DNA of 64,000 nucleotides. Source: Carposina sasakii (lineage: Eukaryota; Arthropoda; Insecta; Lepidoptera; Carposinidae). This document shows positions 11,401 through 23,400 of this stretch, in pieces. The notes under the pieces were generated by a model. The model made no database searches, was not told the DNA's origin, and was given only the letters and a program-made list of their open reading frames with translations. The stretch lies in contig CP053154.1 in the NCBI GenBank assembly GCA_014607495.2, forward strand, positions 7,812,001 through 7,876,000, written 5' to 3'. Both the position numbers and the translations under genes were made by a program. Numbering within the stretch: the first letter of the stretch is position 1; every line of letters begins with the position of its first letter.

Positions 11401-14400
11401 TATCCATTTACTGTGGCGTGGAGTGACTTTTTGGTGGTACGGTGCGTGTTTGTGAGTGTTGGTGCATTCGTCGGGGTCCAGCTGGCTCGGTAATTCGTAT
11501 AAACAATTGCGAATTTACTTGTGATAATTATCTGCTGCAGAGGGTAGACGGCGGCCAACCGACAGTGAGACCGTAGTCTGACAGACTGGAGCTCGAGGAT
11601 TGCTGGGAATAAGACACTGACATTGACAGTTTGTTTTTTATTTATTTACAAATTAGAACAGCGCCATCTAGTATCGAGTAGTGGTATCCTTTCGAGCAGT
11701 GAGTAGTACAGTAGTCATTGCTCCACACGTGTCGCCATCTTCATACATACGCCTGAACTACTTTCACAAGGTTCAATAATGAACAAATGTCCGGCATGTG
11801 GGAAATTTCTCTCGCCGATAGCTGCCGCTGCTTGCAGCGTATGCGCGTCGCAGTACCATAAGGGCTGCGTATCGCTTCCCGAGTCTTCCTCGGTGAAGAA
11901 GAACTGGGTGTGCCCTGGCTGTACGACGCGCACCCGCAAGGGGGATAACACCCCTGTGAGACACGCTACCCAGGACGTCCCGGCGGCTGCGGCGTCGCAG
12001 GCCGCGTCTTCTGGCCCGACGCCTCTTGCCGTGCCGACGCTGCCGGAGTCTGCGCTTGAGACCGCGCCTGCCCTCGACTTGAAGGCGATGCGCCGGGAGC
12101 TGGCTGAGTGGATGATGGAGATGCGCGAGTTCCGCCAGGAAATATCGGAGTTTCGAGCTGCCGTCGGTATCCTCTCTTCGCGCGTGGACTCTATCGAGTT
12201 GCGTATCGAAGCGGTCGAGAGAAGGCGGGAGGTGGCTCCTCCTGAGGTGGACAATCTGCGAACCCAGGTCGTACAGCTTCAACGGGAGCTCCAGGACCGC
12301 GAGCAGGACGACCTCCTGTCGGACCTGGAGATAGGGGGCCTGCCGGAGAGCAAGGGGGAGAGCGCGCTGCAAGCCGTGACCGTGCTGGCCGCCAGGCTGG
12401 GCGTGGCGCTGGAGGAGCGCGACGTGGTGTTCGCCGAGCGCGTGGGCGCGGCGCGGGGCCCCGAGGGCGAGGCCGCGCCGCCGCGCGCGCGCCGCCTCGT
12501 ACTTCGCCTGGCGCGCCGCGCCTTGCGGGACCAGCTGCTGCAGGCCGCGCGCGTGCGGCGCGGGCTGTCCGCCGCCGACGCCAGCGCGGGCCGCATCTTC
12601 GTCAACGAGCGGCTGACGAGACTGAACCGTCAGCTGTTTCGACGTGCCCGCGATGAGTGTCGGAGGCTTCAGTGGCGGTATTCCTGGACTCGGCGAGGCA
12701 GAGTTTACGTGCGGCAGAGGGACGGGGATCAGGCGTACCCGATCAGGTCGGAGTCGGATGTGGTCCGAGTTTTTGGGCTCCAGTGTGATCCTGCAAAAGA
12801 CAAATAAAATAAGTTTAATTGGTTGTGGATGTTTTTGTGTATCTATTTGTGTACTTGTTTCACTTTCACTTTTTACCTCTGTACTGTACTTCGCTCTTAT
12901 TGTTATGCTGTGTGCCTTGTGTCAATTTTGGAAGCCCACTGCCAGTGCCCAGTGCAGGGATCTATTTATATTCAATTTCATTTATTTCTTATTCTATTTA
13001 TTTATGTACTATTATAATATTATGAATTTAACATTGCATAAAGATAACCCTTTCTATCTAACTTGTCTCAATACTTGTTTTAGTTATTTAAATGTGTGTG
13101 TTTCGGGGAAGTTTATGATTTTATTTATTAATTTTGTATACAATTGTACATCGACATTTACCTTTTATTTTAATTTAATGCTAGCTATCTATTTGTATTA
13201 TGTTTGTGGGTCACACTATCAGTTCCACTTCCTCTAAACAACCTGAAAGTTGGTCTTTTCAACCCTGGATCTCTGAACACCGGTCGAGAAGAGTTCATTG
13301 TGGCTGTTGGTGAGCTGTGTCCAGACATTCTGGCCATCAACGAAACATGGGTGAGGAACGGGCAGGAGGACAGGTTCCCGGTCCTCCCTGGCTACCGTTT
13401 TATTAACATGCCTAGACACAGCAGTATCAAGAGTGGTCGGGGTGGCGGTATCGGTTTTTACATACGCAGGAGTATGAATGCTCGTGTGTTACCTCACCCT
13501 CTTGTCCCTTCTGTTGAGCAAATGTGGCTGCGCCTGAATGTACTTGGAAGGTGTGTTGTCATTGGTACTGCTTATCGGGCTCCATGGCAGAATGTAGCTA
13601 CATATATGGATGCTATCACAGACTCCATAGCCTCCTTTGCTAGGTGCGACCACTTGATCCTGGTTGGGGATCTAAATATAGACCTTTTGGACTCCAAAAA
13701 TAACAAGAGGCCACTTCTGGAACAGTTCTTAAATTCTTTTGGTCTTAAGCAAATTGTTACAGAGCCGACCCATCGCTATGATGATGACACCCTGACCTTG
13801 ATTGATGTTGTCTGTACTGATACCCTGCACAGAAAAATCTCCATGAAGCACACTCCCGACTTGGGCCGCCACGCTATGATCGTGACAGAGTTCAGGATTC
13901 GGAGAGAGAAATTACTACCCAAACTAGTTACTTATCGGCCCCTTAGCAACATTATCGATGATTTGTTTGTTCAGGACCTCAAATCAATCTCTTGGAACTT
14001 CTCATCACTATTAAGTTTAGATGAACGAGTTTTGGCTCTGTCTTCGACGTTAATTGCCCTGTTCGATCTCCATGCGCCAATAAGAACCAGTAGATTTAAG
14101 GGACCTCCGCACCCATGGATAACAGACACTGTTAGGATGATGATGAAGATCAGAGATAACTATCATGCCAGGTACAGGACCCTCAGAACAGAAACCCTCA
14201 AAACTTGTTACAAGGAAATGAAGCACTTAGATGTATCGGCCATTGAGAGCGAAAAAACTGCTTACTTTACTAGGACTGTAAACAATACCATTCACAACCC
14301 TAAATTACTTTGGACAAATTTGAAAAGTAATATACTCCAGAATAAAAAAAGTGCAGCTGAGCTTCCTCCTCAGTTTTGTGATCCTGATCTGATTAATTCA

Positions 14401-17400
14401 CATTTTCTACAAGTGCCAGGTAGTGACATTATCCAAATGTCTAAGTTAACTTTCTTTGAGTATCATCGGTACTCTGATTCGAACTGTTTCACCTTGCATC
14501 CTGTTAGTGAGTGTACAGTGCTGGAGATCATCAAGGGATTTAAGTCAGATGCCCAAGGTATTGATGGCATATCTCTGAGTATGGTTCGGATGACATTACC
14601 TCATTCCTTGTCGGCTATCACTGCAATCATCAACGAGTCAATCACTAGTGGTGTCTTCCCGGAGGTTTGGAGAGTGGCAGTTGTTAAGCCCATACCCAAA
14701 AAGACTCAACCCACTGGCCTTGGTGATCTAAGGCCAATCAGCTTGCTGCCTTGCTTATCTAAGCTACTGGAAAAGGTTGTGAGCCTGCAGCTTGTCAAGT
14801 ATCTGGAAGACAATCACATTCTCCCTCAGCTTCAGTCAGGTTTCCGTGGGGGACGCAGTACTGCTACTGCTCTTAGTGATGTGGTGGACAACCTACTTGC
14901 CGCTCAGGATCAGGGAATGTCCAGTATCCTAGTCCTCTTAGATTTTTCAAGGGCCTTTGATTCCATAAGCATTCCCCTTCTCCTCTCTAAGATGACATAC
15001 TATGGCTTCGACTCCAATTCAGTGAGGTGGTTCTCTAGCTATCTGCATCATAGGATGCAGTGTGTGGAGCTTGGGTTATCTGATGGTCGCACATGTAGAT
15101 CTCTACTCCAGCCTGTCCCTCGTGGGGTCCCCCAGGGTTCTATACTTGGACCTATCCTTTTTATTCTATACACTGCAGACATCACCAGCGCAATATCACA
15201 CTGCATGTTTCATTTGTATGCTGATGACGTGCAACTGTATCACTCATTCCGGCTCCATGATCTTCCAGATACTGTAATGAAGGTGAATAGTGACTTGAAC
15301 AGGATCCGTCAATGGTCAGAATCTAATTGCTTGGTGCTGAACCCCGCTAAGTCAAAATATCTATTGACAGGGACTAGAGAAGGACTGACCCGGCTCTCGA
15401 GCGTTTCAATTGATATTGAGATAGGGGGTGTCAATGTAGAAAGAGTGGTTGAGGCTAGGAATCTGGGACTAATTCTAGACAGTCACCTTCGCTTCGAGAG
15501 CCATGTTGCTGAGTGTGTAAGAAACTGTTTCTATAGGTTGAAAACCCTCTACAAAATCCGACCATACATTAGCGAAGATGTCCGTATTGTTTTATGTGAG
15601 TCTCTTGTTTTATCCAGGCTGAATTATTGTGATGTTGTCTATGGCCCATGCTTGCTGGCTAGAACCGAGAGGTTGGTACAGAGGGTGCAAAACGCATGTG
15701 CGCGTTTCTGCTTTCACATCCCTCCTCGGACCCATGTGACCCCATATTTGAATAATTCTAGCTTGCTTAAAATGAAGGCTCGCAGGAGACTTCACCTTGC
15801 CACTCTTCTGTTTGGAGTCCTGAACAGAAAGATACCTGAGTATCTCTTTACCAAGCTTAGGTGGGCGAAAGACCATTACTTTCGCTATGAAAGAAGGAGC
15901 TGCACTCACGTGTTCACTACGCCTAGACACAGATCGATGGCCTTCAGGGGTTCTTTTAGGTTTGCTGCCTCCAAATGCTGGAATGATCTGCCCCCTCCAA
16001 TTCGTGCCCTAAAAACAGTCGGTACATTTAAAAGTCATCTTAGGAAACTACTCTTATCTTCCCAAATTAGTTTTAGATAGGTACCTAGTTTACTTACTAA
16101 TGTTTTATACACGATTAGCTAAAAGGGAGTCGTTCCTTTTACCCTGGCATTGATCCACCTCTATGGCTGATGCACGTGGGCCTGCTTGCCTGCCTGGTCT
16201 TGCTCCATCCAGTTTATTATTTATCGTTTGATATGCATACTTTTATTTTTATTATTCAAATCAATTTTAGTCGTCGTATGTATGCACAACATTTATTTTT
16301 ATTTTTTCTCGACTTCATTTTGTTTATTTTATTTTTTTTATTTTTTTTTTTCCTTTTTTTTGTTAAGTTTATCCCGAAGGAAAGGCAAGGGGAACTATGC
16401 CCACTCAGCCATTATCTTTAGTAAACATCACTTTATGGACACATTCACAAATAAATTTTGATTTTCAAAAGTTTTTAAGTACATATTTTATTGCACTGTT
16501 TTATTTATATGTTTTGCATGTTATTACTTACATATTTATTTTAACTTATGGATATGTACATATATTTATATATTATAATCTGTAACTCATGTATGTATGT
16601 ATATTCTATAGGTACCTTCCATAACGTCAGCTCCTAATTGGTCCCTTTTGAAAACCAGCGCTGCTTGCAAGGTAGGCATGCCTATCTTGTCTTAGCAGCA
16701 TCCAGCTGAAAAGGGACCCGTTTGGCGGTTGCACGTACACGGGACTGACGGGCTCCAAATAGGGCACACAGTTCTACTTACTGTTCTTCGTTTCATGTTA
16801 CTTCCACCTGTCTACTTACTTCTTTTAATCTGTATTTCTACCCTATTTCTATTGTCCTTTTCTATGTTACTTCTGTCCGTGTATGTGTAATTTTCAAATA
16901 AAAAACTATTCTATTCTATTCTATTCTATTCTATCCTAACGGATTATATTATTGGAGAAGTGTTTTTATAAATTTATCTTAGTCAAGATATTATATATAA
17001 GCAATATATAATTAAACTCCTTCTTCCTGCCCTGTTCCCAATCATTTGGGGTCGGTACAATATGTGTAACCGCTTTGCTTACCTAGAGGGTTGCATGTCA
17101 GTGGATGATATAAATAACAGGCTGGTAGAAACTGTCCACATAGTGGGGTCTAAATTCTTTAGACCTAACCGTAGAAATAGACCCCAAAAACTAACTGATC
17201 ATACCCTCAACCTCATGGCGGAAAGGCGTGCAATGTCTCTGCAGTCCTCTGATGACGCTGAAGCATATCGGCAGCTCAATAGACGTATCTCCAAGTCTCT
17301 GCGACACGACATCAGCAGCTTTAATACTCGCTGCATTAAGGAGACAATAGAGCGAAACCAAAGCTCCAAAGTGTTCGCAAGAGAATTATCTATTGGGCAG

Positions 17401-20400
17401 AGCCAGTTGACGAAGCTGAAGTTATAGGAGGGCAGTGTAGCGTCTACCATACCAGAGGTGCTAAGGGAGATTGAGAGGTTCTATGGACAGCTATATACCT
17501 CGGTCGTTAAACCTGTTAGATTAGGCAAAGACCCAAGAGCCAAGCTCACCCGACACTATACTGAAGACATCCCGGATATCAGCCTGTACGAGATTTATTA
17601 ATCTATAAATTAATTATCAATAATAAGCAATCTACAAATTGTGGAGCGTTAGCAAATACGATACTATCCCAACGACGTTTTTTTTTCTTTTTGACTTGCA
17701 AGCTCCGCCCTAATAACTTCCATTTCCTTGACAGTGGCAGTTAAGGTTTTCTTGATGTCCTTTAACTCGGGAATTCGACTCTCCACCACATCCAAGCGTG
17801 CGCTAAAGTCATCCAGCTTAGCGCTATTAAATTCAAGCGAAGTCTTGAAATCCGCCAACTCGCTTCTAATGGTCTTAACATCCGCAACCAAAGCCGGCAG
17901 GCCTGAAAGCTGCATTTTAAGATCACGTATCTCCCTGAGAACCATATCCAGCGATGTCGGCTCAGCGTCGACAGGCTGGGCTGGATTGGGAGAAGCAATC
18001 CTACAATGCGGACATCTCCATGCAGCCAATCGGTCACTACCGAGTCTTCTGTAACCCGTCTCGGTGATATTCGCACAGGCGAAATCGAGATGTCTCTTAC
18101 ACCCCGCACACTGCACACCATCGCTGAACATTGAATTACAGGATGCACACCTCATTCTTGCTTAGTAAGAATATCACCAATTTTTAATAAATGTTAAATT
18201 AAAGAGAGAACAATATTGTTAAGGGTTTTGCACCTCTGAACTTTGCAGTCGTGCGAGACACCGTACGCTGCAGGAAAATAGACCGTAAGCGCGAGGATTA
18301 AGATACTGGTTAATGAAGTAATAGACACGGTGTTACGTAATACAACCTTCCGACACGAGCGCCAATGTAACTGATTTTTTTTTTTATCTATGTTCACCGA
18401 TATTTCCATCAATTATAGACGGATTTCGATTTTTTTTTGTTGGATAGAGTTCACTTCTGAGGTGGTCCCATTTTCACCAGGTCAGGATCTGATGATGGGA
18501 TCCAGGAGAAATCTAGGGCAACCACCGAAAATTGTATGCTCGTATGGTGCTTTTGTTACATGGTCATGTCTAACTCAGGTATATGCTTTAGGGTGTCAAC
18601 ATCTAATGCTGCTGTGCTGATGATGAAGCAACAGAACTCCTTAACGGTTAAGAGTTGGGAGACAGTACTGCAATTGGTCGATGGAAAATATTTAGTAGTA
18701 TGTAGGGCTAATATGTTACTTGAATCAACATCTGATGCTGCTGTGCTGATGATGAAGCTACAGAACTCCTTAACGGTTAGGAGTTGGGAGACAGTACTGC
18801 AATTGGTCGATGAAAACTATTTAGTAGTATGTAGGGCTAACGTGTTACTTGAATCAACATCTGATGCTGCTGTGCTGATGATGAAGTTACAGAACTCCGT
18901 AATGGTTAGGAGTTGGGAGACAGTACTGCAATTGGTCGATGGAAACTATATAGTAGTATATAGGGCTAACTTGTTGCTTGTGAGGTATACTTGAATCAAC
19001 ATCTGATGCTGCTGTGCTGATGGTCAAGCTACAGAACTCCTTAACGGTTAGGGATTAGGGGACAGTACTGCAATTGGTCGATGAAAACTATATATGCAGG
19101 GCTAACGTGATACTTATACGGGTAGGTACTAGTCCTGAGATGGTAACGATGAAATCCTTAAGTATACAGGATGTTTTTTCGTTGCCACTCTTAACGAAGG
19201 GTATACGTACTCTATACATCAAATAAAGTAAGTTTATGCCAAAAAAATGCTGAGAAACGATGTAAATTTTTTGAAACATTTATTTTATTACTTGATCGGG
19301 CGAAATTTATAGTGTCCAGTGTAAATGCTAGTTTTTTCATAGACAAATATTAATTATTTCTCGTGAAAAAATCTTGCTACGCGCGTCTATGCATTTATGC
19401 AGAAAAACGCAGTCTATTTATTCAACTTTGGACCCTAATATTTTAGAAACCAGACACTTCCCAGGTATGCTTCCAAGGAGAAAAATGATCGTGATGATGA
19501 GGAGATTATGTAGTTTTCGGGAACGTTGACGACCAAAAATCAGCCTGTATAAACTAGCATCTATTTAAGTCCACAACGCATTAACACAACTAAAAATCGA
19601 GAAATAAACTGACTTAAAAAAAAATAATTAACCGACTTCAAACTTTAACTAAAAACCGATAAATAACGTAACTAATTTATCTACTTAATACATATTAAAT
19701 ATCTAAAATTATTAATATTTAATATCTAAAATTATTTAAATACTAGCGGCCGCCCACGACATCGTCCGCGTGAGGGGGCATTACACCCGTGCAAAGGTCC
19801 CTAGTAGTTCGTCCCTATTCATATAAACTTTTCTCTTGAATCACTCTATCTGTTGAAAAAACCGCACCAAAATCCGATGCGTAGTTTTAAAGATCTAAGC
19901 ATATAAAGGGACTTTATTTTATAATACTAGTGGACGCCCGCGGCTCCGTCCGCGTGGACTATAGAAAAAATAAAGTAAGTAGCCTATATGTTAAGTGGGA
20001 CCTGTCACAATATATTCCTGAAAACTGCGTCGAAATCGGTTCAGCCGTTTCTGAGATCAGCGTGCACAAACGCAGAGACAAACAGACAAACCGACATACA
20101 GACAAACAGACAAAAATTTTCAAAAATCATCGTTTTGGGTTCTATTGCGTTGATAAAGGTCTCCTATAATATTTTTTCTCATATATCTTCCATGTACAGA
20201 CAGCGATCCGTTACATTTTTAATAACCGACTTTAAAAAAAGAGGTTATCAATTCGTCTGTATGTTTTTATTTTTTATATGTGTTACCTCAGAACTCCGTC
20301 ATATAAATGAATGACCTCTATAACCATCTTACTTCGGACACGGCTTAACGCAACATATAATTTCACCACTTAACACAATTATCTTCATTTTTAACCGACT

Positions 20401-23400
20401 TCAAAAAGAGAGGTTATCAATTCGTCTGTATGTTTTTTTTTTTATTTTTATTTTTTTTATTTTTTATGTGTGTTACCTCAGAACTCCGTCATTTATGAAC
20501 CGATTTCAATTTTTTTTTTATAGTTGGTCATGGTATACTTCCAGGTTGGTCCCATATTCACCATATCAGGATCTGATGATGGGATCTTGGAGAAATCGAG
20601 GGCAATCCTCGAATATTGTAGGCACATGTAGTCTGTTTTTATACTTTTACTGAGCGTTTTGATCACCTACATATAAAACATAACATCTGATGATGGAATC
20701 TCTAAGGAATCTAGGGATATCCTCAAATATAAAAGGCACAAGTAGTCCGTTTTAAGATTTTTATAAAGAATTTTGGTCAGCTACACATAATATAAAGGAA
20801 ACGAGGGTCTGATGATGGAGCCGCCGAAAAACAGATAGTGGAACTTTTTAGTAACAAAATCCCCCTTTGGCAGGGGGGGCCTACGTCCAGTAATGGACTG
20901 CAATAGGCTTATGAAGATGAAGATAATTGTGTTAAGTCATTAAATTATATGTTGCGTTTAGCCGTGTCCGAAGTAAGATGGTTATAGAGGAAGAGGTAGA
21001 CATGAGAATAACGAGATGACGGATAATAGGGATGAATGAAAAAAGAGTACCTACATATTGCACCGACCCCAAATGATTGGGAACAGGGCAGGAAGAAGGA
21101 GTGTAATTATATGTTGCTTAAATAAGTGTGTACATGGCTGTTGTGCTGCCAAATCTCTTATATTCCTCCGAGGCGTAGTGCATGTACCGTCGCCACATAC
21201 GCACTCTGGATCGATTCCACCTCAAGTGCCTCCGATCCATCATGAGAATCAGATGGTCCAACCGAGTGCGTAATACCGAAGTATTGCGAAGAGCCAATGT
21301 AAGTGCCATTGAGGCCTACTTAATGCGTCGGCAGTTTCGGTGGTGCGGTCATGTGTCTCGTATGGCGGAGGAGAGATTGGCTAAGAGCATCTTCTTTTCT
21401 GAACTAGAGGAGGGCAAGCGGAAACGCGGCGGGCAACTCCTCAGATACAAAGATGTTCAGAAAAGACATGAAGAGATGCAATATAGATCCATCTAAATGG
21501 GAAGTTTTGTCAGCACAACGACCAGAGTGGCGCAGGACGGTGATAAAGCAAGTACACGAGTTCGAGGAGCAGCGTCAAGCTGACCTTGACGCTAAACGTG
21601 ATGAACTAAAGACTCGTCCTCCTGCTGCCATTATCTATAATACAATAATGGCGCACTAACCTGTCCTCTATGTGCGCGGGCGTTCAGGGCGAAGATTGGC
21701 TATGTAAATGTAAGCCATCTCCGAGCGCATGAACGCCAACTTAGTAATATCTAGGAGTAGAAGTGGTCGCCATGACCGAAATTGGTCGGAGGTCATCATT
21801 ATCATCATAATCATCATATTGTCAGACGTAAAGTTTCGAAGCCTAGTCCTTTTTCTCTTTTGTCAATTGGCCTATTTTATATAAAAATTATATAAATCTG
21901 ACAATATTATGCCTCCTAAACTTCGTACACGGCTTAACGCAATATATATTTGCCCTTTAGTTAAATTTTACTTTAGTAAGCTCGAGTTTTGGGAGGAAGT
22001 CGGTTTTTCGTTTTAAAAAAATTATCATAAGCCTATTGCAGTCCACTACTGGACGTAGGCCTCCCCCTATGGCAGGGGGATTTTGTTACTAAAAAGTTCT
22101 GCTGTCTGGTTTTGCAACGGCTCCATCATCAGACCCACGTTTCCTTAATATTATGTGTAGCTGACCAAAATTCTCTATAAAAATCAAAAAACGGACTACT
22201 TGTGCCTTTTATATTTGAGGATATCCCTAGATTCCTTAGAGATTCCATCATCAGATGTTATGTTTTATATGTAGGTGATCAAAACGCTCAGTAAAAGTAT
22301 AAAAACAGACTACATGTGCCTACAATATTTGAGGATTGCCCTCGATTTCTCCAAGATCCCATCATCAGATCCTGATGTGGTGAATATGGGACCAACCTGG
22401 AAGTATACCATGACCAACTATAAAAAAAAAATGAAATCGGTTCATAAACGACGGAGTTCTGAGGTAACACACATAAAAAATAAAAATAAAAAAAACATAC
22501 AGACGAATTGATAACCTCTCTTTTTGAAGTTGGTTAACAAACGTGGAGTAAAGACGCTACAACTTTACTCTAAGGTGTAAAGTGACATTCCGTATGTAGT
22601 TTTAGGTCTCAGTATGCTCGGTCTAACATAACGGACATATTTTCTTAAATGATAGTTAATACTCGTACGTAGTTAAGGTTCTTTCGACTCCAGATACTTT
22701 ACCCATCAACATTCCTTTAACGACATTTCATCGTAAATTTTTCTTTTTCCCCTCAGATATTTAATTTAATTCGTATAATGGCTTCCGTTCGTTACCAAAA
22801 GACACAAATTGGCAGTAATTGAAAGCTTAAATTATTCTCGACGGATGTCCCTCGAACTTGGAAACTCGTGCGAATTTGCTTATCCAAATGCGTATACTAA
22901 GATTCATCCATCCCCATAGATTTTAACTTTTGATGGTTACTGCGGGATATTAATCTGAGATTATTACTCAACTATAATTTAATAAATATATAATTTCACC
23001 ACTTCAGTATCCAGTTGCCGTCTAAGTTTCTAGAATACCCTAAAGTAAATAATAATTTGGTATGATGTAAAGGAGTTTTTAACCGACTTCAAAAAGGAGA
23101 GGTTATCAATTCGTCTGTATGTTTTTATTATTTTTTTTATTCATTTATGAACCGATTTCAATTTCTTTTTTATAGTTGGTCATGGTATGCTTCCAAGTTA
23201 ATCCCATATTCACCAAATCAGGATCTGATGATGGGATCTTGGAGAAATCGAGGGCAATCCTCAAATATTGTAGGCACATGTAGTCTGTTTTTACATTTTT
23301 ACTGAGCGTTTTGGTTCCATCTGATGATGGAATCTCTAAGGAATCTAGGGATATCTTCAAATATAATAGGCACGAGTAGTCCGTTTTTAGATTTTTGTAG

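Larger units (their letters stand above)
11325..16934 (+). mobile_element. Near full-length CR1/Jockey-group LINE with two ORFs
   Basis: A GC-rich leader (about 11325-11778), ORF1 with PHD finger and coiled coil (11779-12807), a T-rich spacer of about 400 bases, ORF2 with endonuclease and reverse transcriptase (13204-16080), an 850-base 3' UTR and a (TTCTA)n tail (about 16905-16934) occur in canonical order on the plus strand. Both ORFs are uninterrupted, so the copy is young and might be functional. The exact 5' end and the target duplication could not be fixed. It sits antisense within intron 4 of the GTPase gene. Confidence 0.75.

Noticed and set aside
12644..13237. Plus-strand ORF of 197 codons between LINE ORF1 and ORF2
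   Set aside because: The first part overlaps ORF1 in another frame. The rest is T-rich spacer giving Phe/Leu/Tyr runs, without conserved features.
16170..16585. Small membrane-protein-like ORFs
   Set aside because: They lie in the T-rich LINE 3' UTR. The hydrophobicity reflects poly(T).
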